A stretch of 64,000 nucleotides of DNA from Auanema rhodensis (Eukaryota > Nematoda > Chromadorea > Rhabditida > Rhabditidae), in assembly GCA_964057225.1 (NCBI GenBank), contig OZ059895.1:9300001-9364000 (forward strand), read 5' to 3'. The notes beneath the pieces were generated by a model, which was not told the origin of the DNA, searched no databases, and saw nothing but the letters and a program-made list of their open reading frames with translations. The translations under genes and the position numbers were made by a program. Positions 1 to 14,240 of the stretch are shown here, piece by piece (position 1 is the first letter of the stretch; each line of letters starts with the position of its first letter).

Positions 1-1270
1 CCTTCTGCCTCCTACCGCTAGCTGGGCACCATCGACAATCCATTTAGAAATATATCCAACCGTTAGAGCTAGCGAAAGTAAAGACAACGGTGTGTTAGTA
101 CTTTCCGCTACTCCAGAAAGTAGTACAGGACCGGCTTCACGCCAAGTTCTTCCCTAATAAAGAAAATAAAAATAGCGGATTTTTCAACTACCTTTTCAAA
201 AATTTCTACATATACTCGAATTCCAAATAAAGTTAACCAGGCAAATGTTAACAACTCTGCTAATCTTAAGCGGCGCCAAATCTCAGCACACCCTGATCTT
301 TATCATGAAAACAATTTTTAATAAAGCAGATTACCTGAAACTAATCCTTGATTCACAAAAATGTTTTTTAAACTTCTTAGTGTGCTTCCTAAACCTTGTA
401 ACATTTCTGGAACAAGGTATAAGATATACACACACATGAAAACCATAGCCATAGAACATGATATATTATGAGCTGAAGCAAGAAAATTAAAATATTATTA
501 AATTTGACATTTATACCATATATCAAATTGCCTAAAGCTATTCCACACATTCGAGCTAAGATAGGTCCTGTGAACATTGCTAGGCAAACCCTACCAAAAT
601 CATTCTCAATTCTCAGAATAAAAGCTTGGAAAACGGCTAAGAATACCTAAATTATGTTCATGAAATAGGTCTTCTTAATCAAACTAACTTGAGCAAAAAA
701 ATGAAAACCATGTCTTTCTAACTTTACAAAATCGTCTAGATGAACTTCTTGTTGTTTAGATGACTGTTCAAGAAAAACGTATACACAGGATAAGTAGTGG
801 GCGAATGCGAAAACTAAAACACTTAGTGCGCATGCATACATTCGAAAAAGCTTCGACAAAGGCAATGTAATAAGAAGAGCACTTATTATTAAAACTGTAG
901 AAGAGAACAATTATAAATTTAAGATGAAATGATCGTGGAACCTGAGTAACTGAGAATAATGGCGGCGGATTGATCAAAATCTCTCCTATGAACAAAATCT
1001 AATATTGTTGAAATATCAAAATATGAATTAAAAGGAGCCTAAACAATAATGAATGTACTATCAAATACTACACGTTCAAACCTTTGAGAGCATTTCTTGC
1101 GATATTTCTTCAAAGCTCACATCCTTGTTTCTCCACCACAATTCCAACAATAATAAACCGGGTAGACGTAAAACAATATCACAAATTTCCTCAGCTATTA
1201 CTCTGAGTAAATTCATACCATCGGTCATCTGACCAAAATGTTCTGTGCGTTGTAAGCCAAAGTATTCCAT
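1..1270 (-). CDS. RNF145: RNF145/TRC8-like multi-pass membrane E3 ligase, 5' part (partial)
   Basis: Five or so exons read leftwards from ATG 1268-1270 and run off the window edge. The first exon carries a helix reading DIVLRLPGLLLLELWWRNKD, which lines up with the N-terminal membrane helix of RNF145/RNF139. A later exon (about 895-680) gives LLITLPLSKLFRMYACAL, and the exon at 153-1 gives VAESTNTPLSLLSLALTVGY, close to the RNF145 segment with 'AE..STP.SLL.L..TV'. The family is a polytopic ER ubiquitin ligase tied to sterol and lipid homeostasis. Its RING domain is C-terminal and would lie outside this window, so ligase activity cannot be judged here. Exon borders between 250 and 660 are uncertain. 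RNF139 is the alternative orthologue; the match to RNF145 looks better. Confidence 0.65.
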
Positions 1271-1411
1271 TATCTATTGTTTGTAAAGAAAACTGATTTC
1301 ATTTGAGTTTGTGGCTGTAATATTTCGATTTATAAATAATATTTTGATAGTTTGACAATTATATAACTAGCAACTAAGTATCAGTTAAGAGAACTTTTCA
1401 GTTAACAAGTC

Positions 1412-1609
1412 ATGTTTTTTTTGACTTCTTGGGAAGAAAAACAAAAAACAAATGACATAACAAACAGAAAATTACGTTCAAAGTTGCGAAAGCAAACGGA
1501 AGGCACATTACATCTGATCATGCACCAAAAAGACTCGCTTCAAATTATTAGAAATCATGCTATAATTTATGAAGCTCTTGTTTATAATACGACTTCCTAT
1601 ACCATTTAA
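1412..1609 (+). CDS. small unrecognised ORF, 65 aa
   Basis: A single open frame of 65 codons starts at ATG 1412, twelve to fifteen bases after a pyrimidine-rich acceptor (aacttttcag). The same acceptor-before-ATG arrangement is seen at most real genes here. The product is basic and charged in its first half (KLRSKLRKQTEG) with no signal peptide or membrane segment. I recognise no family. It sits between the divergent RNF145-like gene and CCDC115. It could be a small real gene or a chance ORF; the acceptor and the lack of low complexity are its only support. Confidence 0.3.
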   Translation: MFFLTSWEEKQKTNDITNRKLRSKLRKQTEGTLHLIMHQKDSLQIIRNHAIIYEALVYNTTSYTI

Positions 1610-2018
1610 CGGGCTTCGTGAGCCTGATGAATAAGCAATTGATTCAAAAAGTGTAGGGTATCACACGCGCAAGTTTCGGAACGTAAATAGTATTGCCATA
1701 TTTGAATTTATTTAATTATCAAAACTTATGAAGGACCTGCTAGTCAATACTTCGCGGACTCAGCTGCCCATTCTTTTACGGTAAAACTTGAAAATTGTTA
1801 ATAAATAAAAGGGGTACGCAAACACGCGTGAAGTTATTGTTGAAGTTGAACCGTGCTAGCGAGAATATGCATAGGTTAATCTTCGATCTTTTCATAAAAT
1901 CCATTTCTAACTGTACTAGATTACTATTTTAGATCAAATATTAGTTTACATATTTTTTATAAACGTATATGATTGAGTTAACCCAATTGTGCTTTTCTAA
2001 AATGTCTATTATTCAGTT
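1610..2018. other. non-coding stretch upstream of CCDC115
   Basis: AT-rich sequence without a supported exon. It ends in a pyrimidine-AG acceptor (tctattattcag) two bases before the CCDC115 start codon. Confidence 0.5.
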
Positions 2019-2729
2019 ATGGATAAAGTTAATGATCTCTCATTTGAAAGACTAACCCTTGTTTCCGAATATGTTCAGCTCCAGGAATTATTGGTAGCTA
2101 AGCTCGATTGTGCAACGGGAGAAATATGTAAAGCCAAGTAAGATACCTACTAAGATACTTAAAATCATCATTATTTAAGAACAGTAAATGGGCTAGCTCT
2201 GTCTAGTTTTATTCGTCCTAGTTTGGAGAAAGAGATGGAGCCAACCTTGAGGTTTTTTTAAACTTTCTTTAATAATTTATTCAGTTTTACAGAATAAAAG
2301 TACAAGATGACACTTTTAAAATATGGGAAAATGATACTACAACAGACACAAAAGCATGTTTAGTTATTTTCTACCAAGTATAACTGTTTTTTTAGATTAA
2401 GAAACGCAAAGATAACGATAGCACTGACGAGCGAAAGACTGAGAAAGATGATAAAAAACCAGTAGAGATGAAAGTAGTGAACTTTAGACCTTTTGGAATT
2501 CTCGAACCAGCTTCCGCAAAAGCTGCAAGAAAACATATGGTGTCCGCTATAGAGGTAGGAACTACTGATTCTAATCGGCTTATAAGAACAATTTAAGGTA
2601 ATTTGTGAAATAGCATCAGTGAGGAGCTCAATTAAAAAAATAGAAGACGAAATGAACGAAATAATACAAAGCTTGAAAAAGGAGAAAGATATTTGTAGTT
2701 TATTATCATCTTTGAAAGTGGTCAATTAA
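2019..2729 (+). CDS. CCDC115: CCDC115/VMA22, V-ATPase assembly factor
   Basis: Five exons join in phase from ATG 2019 to TAA 2727-2729. The exons begin near 2019, 2183, 2285, 2396 and 2598. The diagnostic block is VNFRPFGILEPASAKAARKH followed by a helix with EIASVRSSIKKIEDE. This matches the CCDC115 C-terminal region 'FGIL.P.SL..A...F....L..DIASL'. An upstream exon ends MEPTLR, like the SHMEP segment of the human protein. CCDC115 (yeast Vma22) works with TMEM199 in the ER to assemble the Vo sector of the vacuolar H+-ATPase. The length, about 165 residues, is close to that of the family. The 3' end faces ERH with about 120 bp between stop codons. Confidence 0.75.
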
Positions 2730-2851
2730 AATGTGATATTGTGTATTTATTTTAAAAATTAGTTTGCAAAGTAAATATTTCATTTTTTTCATTTTACTAA
2801 CAGCATACTAAGAGATCAGCTATTAATAGCAGCACTTAACAATTTCACAAA

Positions 2852-3247
2852 TTAATTAGCCTTCACTTGGTTACGAAGCATATGGAATATACGTTCCTTA
2901 ACCCAGTCCTTGTTGTGAGGAATATATGTTGCGCTCTCCTATAACAGACAACTATTTTAGCTAAAACATCGTGACAAACCATGTTGAAAACTAAGCAACT
3001 AAGATCCGTAAGTTTATCAATAAATTCAAAAAGATTCGATACATCATAAGTTATACTGGAAGAGGTAGGATTTTGTTTCTTCAAAAACTCTTCATAAATT
3101 TTACAGATACCTTAAAAAAACAATATAACTATTGTTATTAATGAAATTCATACCTTCTAAGCATTCCCCAGTGGTTTCATAGTCCGACCAAGTACGAGAA
3201 TCAGCTCTAGAGGTAGGTTGAATGAGCAATATGGTATGAGAAGACAT
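2852..3247 (-). CDS. ERH: Enhancer of rudimentary homologue (ERH)
   Basis: Three exons (3247-3154, 3110-2980, 2938-2852) join with GT-AG introns in phase. They give a protein of about 104 residues, the usual ERH length. The start MSSHTILLIQPTSRADSRTW and the block SITYDVSNLFEFIDKLTDLS are near-identical to metazoan ERH. The last exon gives IPHNKDWVKERIF as in the conserved C-terminus. The intron at 2979-2939 must be removed to get this tail; reading through it gives an unrelated ending. ERH is a small dimeric nuclear protein that partners mRNA-processing factors and, in nematodes, piRNA-pathway proteins. The ATG follows an acceptor AG with no base between, which suits trans-splicing. Confidence 0.93.
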
Positions 3248-3937
3248 CTGAAATGACAAATTATGAAAAAAAGTGTTAAAATAATTTAAAATAATTTAAA
3301 ATAATAAGAAAGAAAATTCCAAAATGATATTTTGATTTTAAATCGCATTTGTATTACAGATTTTGGCGGTACAAGTTTTTTTGAAATTAACGACGTAACA
3401 TTCATGCCATTAATAGTTACCGTAGTCTTTAGATGAAATCTTAAAATTAGAGATTCAGTTGAAGAATTTTCAGTAAAACTTCAAACAATATAATATAAAA
3501 CAGTATTAGAAGGAAAAGGTTTAGAACTTTCAAATTTATAAATAGTGCAAATTAATTTGAAACATATCAGTGTTTCTCTCATATACTGTGTTAACATCAT
3601 TTACAAATATCTCTTTGATGTCTAATAGAAAATTACGAGCAATATAACAATCTTACTATGTACCAGAGGCAAATCTTTGCATCTAGATAAGATAAAAATA
3701 ATGAACTAATTGTATAATGAGGATATTAACCTTCTATTAAATGGTTAAAACACTATGCCTCATGATCACTTTTTATATTATTAAAGTACAGCGCTCAAAA
3801 TATAAACGTACGCGATTTCACGACCAGAATTTCTTGAACTTCAATTTAAAAAATAATTTAACCATTGCTTTATTTCAGTTTGTTAAACATTTATTCCATA
3901 ATTATAATAATACAGAAATGCTTTTAAGATCAATATC
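3248..3937. other. divergent intergenic region ERH / AFG2-like
   Basis: About 690 bp of AT-rich DNA between two divergent genes, so it should hold both promoters. A short tandem of TTTAAAATAA units lies near 3279-3306. No coding exon is supported. Confidence 0.5.
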
Positions 3938-6795
<2,858 letters not shown>

Positions 6796-7205
6796 TTGTT
6801 GTTAACATATTGTTATTTGTTACTGTTATTAAAATTTTATCACGTAAAAAGACTTAGAAGCAACAACTATTTACAAGGTAATGAACCTAAATGAAATTTC
6901 GACGAAAAGAAGAATGCGGCTGATATTTTGTTAAAAATGAAAAGTTTATAGAGTGAAATAAATTATAATAACAAAGATGAACGTCAGACGTGTTCAGAAA
7001 GAATGCAGAGAGTGTAAATCTAATAGGAGCGAATTAGAAAGCAATAATGAGCTTTTGAAATAAATAGAAAGCTTCAAATTCTACCCTATTAGTTCCCAAT
7101 AAAGTCGGAATACTAGACCCGTATGAGTCATTTGAGCTAAATATGCTAGAGACCCCTTTTGTGCGCATTAACAAGCAAAACCGTTCCAATCCTACCATCG
7201 TAAAG
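6796..7205. other. 3' intergenic region between AFG2-like and ABHD17
   Basis: Convergent 3' ends. I see no supported gene; short open frames here overlap the ABHD17 3' UTR. Confidence 0.4.
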
Positions 7206-8526
7206 CTACACATCACCCTCATCTTTAGGTCTAGTGACTTCAGTTTCTATAAATGTTCTTAATCGGTCCAAATAGGCAGCATGAAGTTCAACATCGTTGT
7301 GTCCAGCACCTACAAATACAATCGATGACTTAAGAGAAATGTTAAGTATGACACACCTGCTACCCACAAAGGTTCAACTGATGAAGGGCATCTTTCGTAT
7401 ATTGATACTCCATGGGAAAAGTCAATGACCTGAAAAGTAAACATAGTACATAAAAGTTAACAAAAGAGAAGTTCCGAAATCATTCGGAAAATTATTTACC
7501 TCATCATCAGTTCCATGGATAACAAGTGTAGGACATTTGACTCTAGGTACTTTTTCAATCGATGGAAAAGCATCACAGCACCTGAATATTTAGATAAATT
7601 AAGATAAAATGTACAAATGTAAACCAAGTTCTCTGTGTCCCAGGGAAAGCTACCCTCATTCCGCTCATTAAAGGAGAATGAAGCACCAAAGCAGCTACAT
7701 GTTCTCTACTAGCTAGATCAACACTAGGAACTGTTCCAATCGACTGTCCATATAAAATAATACGCTCCGATGGAACACCTATAATATAAATAAATAGTAA
7801 ACCGGAAGAAAGATACTAAAAATTACCAAATTTGGTTTTTAGAACATCAAAAGCAGCAGCTATATCGGCATATAGATTCTTTTCAGATGGTTTTCCCGTA
7901 GAGCAACCATAACCTAAAAATTTATTTCCATATATATATATTAATGCATCTGATAATGTTTCAACCTGAATAGTCATAACTGAACACATTACAGCCCAGT
8001 CTCATCCCTAATCCATAATAAAAAGAGCTCATTTGCCCTAAATCTACAGCATTTCCATGCGAGAAGAGTAGAGTATAGTAAGCATTAAGAATTGGTTGTA
8101 CCATAACGCAAGATATTTTATTACGTCTGGTAGTTCTAAACAAAAAAAAATGCTAAATATTATTGGACTCCCGTACCTTGCTGTGCACATCTCAACTGAT
8201 TCAGAAAGACTTGTATCGCCATGAGGCCATTCTGCTCGTCCGTGTAAGAGATTCAATCTGAGAACACTTTGAGGTTCAAAATTAAGATTAAATAATAATT
8301 ACTTATTATTTTCTGTAGAAGAATAGCTAGGCTCAGGAGGCATGAAAGCTAACTTAGACACGATTGAAGAAGGGAAAGGAGGACAACAAAATAAACAGCA
8401 TAAATCTCTGAAAATAATGACTGTTTGCCTTTATTAAAGTTCAGTTTACCTCATTGAGACTCTACCCGCCGCAGGGGGTGAACCAGGTCCCATATGAGCC
8501 GAAGCATCGGACTGCCCAGAAGACAT
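7206..8526 (-). CDS. ABHD17: ABHD17-family protein depalmitoylase (alpha/beta hydrolase)
   Basis: The ATG at 8524-8526 opens a protein starting [15 protein letters not shown]. This is followed by the family's palmitoylated cysteine cluster [14 protein letters not shown] and then [12 protein letters not shown]. The core shows [20 protein letters not shown], the nucleophile elbow [16 protein letters not shown], the acid loop HGTDDEVIDFSHG and the histidine motif AGHNDVELH, so the Ser-Asp-His triad is complete. It ends [17 protein letters not shown] at TAG 7206. ABHD17 enzymes remove palmitate from membrane-bound proteins such as Ras and PSD-95 in vertebrates. Eight or so exons with introns of 40-70 nt. 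An acceptor AG lies seven bases before the ATG. Confidence 0.93.
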
Positions 8527-9678
8527 AAAAGATCTGAAGAAATACGAATTAAGCAGTTGAAAGAAATACAATTCAGTTCAAAAGAATAGTTTTCTGGAAT
8601 ACTTTCAAACATGGAAAAATATGAAATGAGTTAAACAAACAAAACAGATAAGTTTTAATGTGATAGCTACTGATAAGCGTTCTGAGGAATTGCAATAAAA
8701 ATACTCATAACTCATCAGTATAGACAACATTGTTAGACTTGACATGTTGATAAGAATTAATGCAGTACCATTTAGTGAATAAGTGTGAGTAGGAGAAATT
8801 TTAGAACCAAAATGCTTCTTTCATGCTATACAATTAAAATTTTAAAAGTCTTTGTTGTTATACGCTAACTGTTTTAAAAGTTTTAGCATAATATAGGAAA
8901 AATCCAAAACTTATAGCAAGGATACGACGCCTGTTTGTTGCCAAACACAATTAAAGGTCTGTGTCCAAACTTATTGAATACGAGCTAGAGCGCGCTTCAT
9001 ACCAAACATGCAATGTCTTTCTATTAATTTTACAAGATGATTGAAAAAAAAAAGAAAACCATTTATGCTATTCTTAATTTGTTTTGCTCTTTTTATAACA
9101 ATTAGATTTTGTTCTTCTATGCAGTTTATGAATTAAATAATGCACCTTAAATAGAAAGAAATATTTCAAATTATGAAAATTTATACATATTTTTTGGGGA
9201 AAACAAAGAACAAGGCATGCAAACAAGTGGAAATCAATCTATTTATGATGTTTTAGAAATGATTCAAGAATCTGGAATGCTTAATTGACACATGTAACAA
9301 TTTCAATCAATTAAATACTTCGTTTTCCTTAAATTTAAAGTTTTCTACAATAAACTTGTATTAAATTAAATTGTCGAGAAATAAGTAGTTATATAGATTT
9401 GCAAGAAATATAATTCTTGTTAATTTCCAATTAACATCTATCATCCAATAATAATAGTCTACTTGTATCTGATAAATGCAAATTGAAATTCAACTTTAGC
9501 TTAATTATTTATTTTAAATTCTATGCTTATTAAGAATAGTGGATATCAGTGATGCTTTGTAGTTGTATATATTAATTAAAGTTATATCGTTTATTTATTA
9601 AAAAATTTTGAACAGAAAACTGACAACAAAGAAAAAAATAAAATACATTCAAATACTAAAAACTAATAAAGGGATATA
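8527..9678. other. intergenic region, 5' of ABHD17 and 3' of the TIAM-like gene
   Basis: About 1.15 kb of AT-rich sequence. No exon, repeat array or RNA gene is apparent. Confidence 0.5.
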
Positions 9679-9781
9679 TCAACCTTTAAGAAATCGCATG
9701 CTAATATTAGGTATGCGTTTAGAAACATTTGCCTTTGTAAGTCTACTAAATCCAGCATAACCTTTATTGGCAAAACCCGCT
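9679..9781 (-). other. short open stretch past the TIAM-like 3' end
   Basis: An open frame ending at TGA 9679 encodes a Gly/Lys-rich peptide (GYAGFSRLTKANVSKRIPN...) after an AG dinucleotide. It has no ATG. It does not splice in phase to the last TIAM-like donor I can identify. It may be an unlinked 3' exon or chance. Confidence 0.15.
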
Positions 9782-9882
9782 CATGATATAAGTGTTTTGT
9801 ATCTTTTACTACTTTATTTCAGTTATGATGTGCTATAAACCACACAACTGAATAAAATTAATTCACTAATGAAAGATGACAG

Positions 9883-12800
9883 TTATTTCTTTTTGTCTTT
9901 CGTTGTCTCACTTCCATAACCACCATCAGACTGGCTGGAACCACTTAAAGGCCTCCGAGTCTCCCGTCTGAAAACGAAAGATGTAATGAAATCAAAACCA
10001 AAAAAAAGTAATTTCTAATGATAATAGTATAATCATAAAAAATTATCTTACATGAAATTAGTTCTTGCTTTTCTAATACTTTTGACTACATGTTGTTTAA
10101 CTTGTGGTTGACAACATGTAATTTGGTATATAGCCTCTGGAGTTCCTTAAAAATAAGAATATTTTATGAAACACTTTAGTAATTAATAACTATTCTTAAT
10201 AGTTCTTACACATACCATGTCCTAGTTGAGCATTTGGTCCTTTCAAAACAATGTGATATAATACTAACAAGCAATCTTCTCCTTTTGAGCGTTGTCTGCT
10301 ATCTTCTTCTATTTCTATTTCGTTAATAGGAATTATACGCACATATTTCATCTACCAATATTAGAATTATACGGTATAATAAGTAAATCCTACTTTATAT
10401 TCGCTTTTCAGATTTGCTGGTACGAGCAACACTAGTGATTGGAAAACAAATATCACATATTCCGGATTAGCTTTGTCTCCATTCAGCCATCGAATATGAG
10501 CAAAAATGACCAAATAACGAATATCAATCCGTATGCCCTTCAAAACCATACAAATTCAGTTTTTAATTTAAATTTTGGAATACCTTTTCTGAGAGTAATG
10601 CTTGCTTTTCTTTCCGAATCCAATCAATCAGAGGTGCAAACTGCTCATGTATTCGTTGCATTTCGTTTACATATTCAGCCAGAGTTTGCATTTTTTCAAG
10701 AGCTGCTTCAACCTCAAATAAGACAAAAAACATGAACATATTTCATTTCTGAACTAACTTGTCTAGCTTCAATACTATCCTTTTCACAACCAGTTAAAAT
10801 TGCCTGAAGCAAAAGAGGATATTGAACAACTCGTTGGATGGGTCGAATCATTCTAGATTCATAAGAACAATGCTGTTCTCCAGAACTGTTAGCCGACTAA
10901 AAGAAACATTATGATTATATACAAAAACTTTTCAATAAACCTCAAGTTGTACTAAAAGTTCTTTACAAAGCGATAATTCTCTTTGAAGTCTTAAATATGC
11001 TGCAGCATATTCAGCATAGATTTTAAAATCTCCACATTTGTTAACAAAGAGAGCACTTATACGCATTACAGCATCCTAGAATATACATGAATGTATATAT
11101 ATGAATATAATAAAGCAAATCTTACTCGTATTTGAGGTCGAGATTGAGATTGTGTGACATTAACATCACCAATAGCTTCTTGTAACGAATCAAGAAATCC
11201 AACCTAAATGATAAAAATTCATACTGTAATCCTCATCATGTTTGATTTCAAACCTGAATATCTCTTAGACGCAACACAGATTCCATAATTTCTCTCACCA
11301 TTCTTATACTCAAAAACTTGTCGATCATCTGTGAAGTTTATAAAATATTATTTTTTCAAATATCAATGATTATATACTTCTTTAAGGTCATCTACGTATT
11401 TCTTTTCAGTTCTTAACATTTCATCCAATCCTCGAACCATTCGTTCTTCCATTTTATTTCTTAACTCTGCCGAAGGCACAGTTGTTGAAATAGCCATTCT
11501 GCTTTTCTTAAATATTTTCATATTTTACAAACAAAAGAATTGGATAATCACAAAATGGTTTCTTGTTTAACTAACCTTTTCACGTTCTTCGGATTTTGAG
11601 TGAATCAAATTTTGTGTAGGAGAACCTGCGCGTCGTCGCAAACGTATAACTCGCCCTTCTCTAAGTAATTTTTCTACATCAGCAGCAGACGTAACCTAGA
11701 GATATGGTTTTATTTAATTCTTAATTATTTGACTGACTTCTGAAATAAGACGTCCATCAACGCTCACTACAGTATCACCAATGGCTGCTCCACCAGGAGC
11801 ATAACTAGCTACACCTCGGACTTCAGCTTTTATAGTTCCAGCATCATTATGCGCATATATAGTTAAGCCTAATTTTCCTTGATTCTTTTCAACTTGATAC
11901 TCCGGACTCAGTAATAAGCGCCAGCTACCATCTGTCTCGAGGGCACGTTGAAGTTCAAAATACTGAGGTTGAAGAGATAGTCGGCTACATAATTTTTCGA
12001 GTATTTCTGTTGGATCTTGATTAGAATGTGTGATACAAGTTGTTTTGCCGTTAGGTAAGCTGATAGGAATAACAACATCGTTTGAAGAACCAGGCAAGTT
12101 CATGATTCCTTCATTTGTTGTAAAATCGCCTTCGATCGTTTGAGTAGCAACTAAAGCTTTTAAATCGTTAACTCGTATTTCTACAGGTTTTCGCCACCTA
12201 TAATATGAGAAATAAATTATAAAATTGATGTGAAAATACTTAAACTTACATTCGGAAATTATACATATTTGAATAAATCAAATAGATTGAAGGTAAAGGA
12301 CATTCTTCTAATAATTGATGTTGTAACGAAGAAAATAAATCAGATGAAAGAATCTAAAAATTAAATTAAATATCTAATAAAGGAATAATTAGTTAAACAA
12401 AGTTTATATATAAAATCAATTTTTCTATATCTTGCAAATAAAATAAATTGAGGAAGTATTTACATTTGACATATGACATTGATTAATTTTGATCGTAAAA
12501 TATCTTCGAAAACCACATGATCACCAGCAGTCAGCAATCAAATGCTTTTCAAAAACTTTAATTTATTCATAACTTACTGAGCATGAATCTGAAACTGAAC
12601 GATCTTCAAATACAGCTATTCGTTGTTCTATAGCATGAGCTTTAAGTTTGAGTTTTGCTTTAATTGTTCGATTTTCTCTGTCACCTTGATGATATTTCAA
12701 CTAAAAAAATTAAAAATAATAGGTAAATATCATTGATTTTACTCACCAAAATTTCTTTATCTTGAAGTTTTGCTAACTGTCTTCTCAAATACATTATAGC

Positions 12801-14190
12801 TACATCTGCACATGTTGTTCTAGCTAATAGTAATGATGACATGTACAGAACCTTTAAATCTATTATTACATCTATTCTCTGTACTTCTTCCTATACCTGT
12901 TTCACAAATTTTCCAGCTTCTCCCGAAAATTCAAAACAGAAAAGATTTGTGGCATATGCTAAGTGAAGTATATTAGGTTGTGTTGATGATGAGAGTATAA
13001 AACATTCAACCTAAATTAAAATAATTAATTTAATTATAAATATAATTTTAATAACTAACCAAATCAATATTAATCAATCCATTATTATAATGAAAAACCA
13101 TACTGAGTGGATTTAGTGAAACCTATAAAACTTTATAAACTTTTCACAACATTCCAATATAATATTACCATTGTTATTTCTTGTTGACCATTTGTTTTCT
13201 CTATTTCTTGACCATTCCATTTGCCAATTATTTTGACCTGCAGAATATCAAATCAAAATTTTTTTATTGTTATCAATGAAAAAACCTGAGCCATGATGTT
13301 ATGTTGAAGTAAGCTTGTCATGTTGTTCATAATTGGATCACAATTGACTGTAGAAATAGCTTCAGTAAGACAAAAATTTATAAAAGACGTTGTGTCTTTG
13401 ACTGATAAGGTGTTCAAAGCTAAAGTATGTCCTCCAACATCCCGCCAAAACACAAAACAATCCGAAATTTTCTCGACTTTTTGGCCTATAAGATGAAAGC
13501 ATATGTTGTAAACAAGGTTGATATCTTGAAATTTCAAATAGTTTTTAAAAATAATTAATTAGTTTTCACTTAATGAAGAGATTACAGTTAGTTATTAGGC
13601 TATGCAAATGAAATTACATCATTAATTAAGTTCATAGAATCAAATCAAAGAAAGTGAGACATAACAAGATTATCAGAGAGATGAAGATAGACATGGTAGA
13701 TTTAGGATCAATTAAGACATAAGGCAACAACAAGGAGGTGACACATGGAGGAAGAGAATGAGAAATGAGATAGAATTAGTATATTAGTTAAGTTGTGAAT
13801 TAGATCATTACAGTAGTTAATCAAGAATCAAGATAAATGCCTTGTTTATTACTTATAAATACATCAAATACTATGTATACATACATACATATATCTTTGT
13901 TCTATGTATACCACCACCACTACCACCTTTCCTCTCTCTTACCCCCCACCCTCCTTAAAATCCGGAAAAATTGAAATGTAAAATTGACCAATGAAGCAGA
14001 TACAACCTTTATAAACATTTCTTTCTCCATTTCAATTCATGCTCACAAGCAGAAGCATTTTAGTTTCCCTGTTGAAGCCGTTTTATGCGTATTTGGTAAT
14101 GTTTTCCCATCTCGCATAAGAATAGCATAAAATAGAAATCGTGTGAGAAGGGCAGAAAGGAATTATCTATAGCTTTTCTCTCTCTCCCTA

Positions 14191-14240
<50 letters not shown>

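Noticed and set aside
2360-2725. 121-codon minus-strand ORF
   Set aside because: It lies antisense to well-supported CCDC115 exons and has no family match.
7034-7222. 62-codon minus-strand ORF
   Set aside because: It overlaps the ABHD17 stop region in another frame and is best read as 3' UTR.
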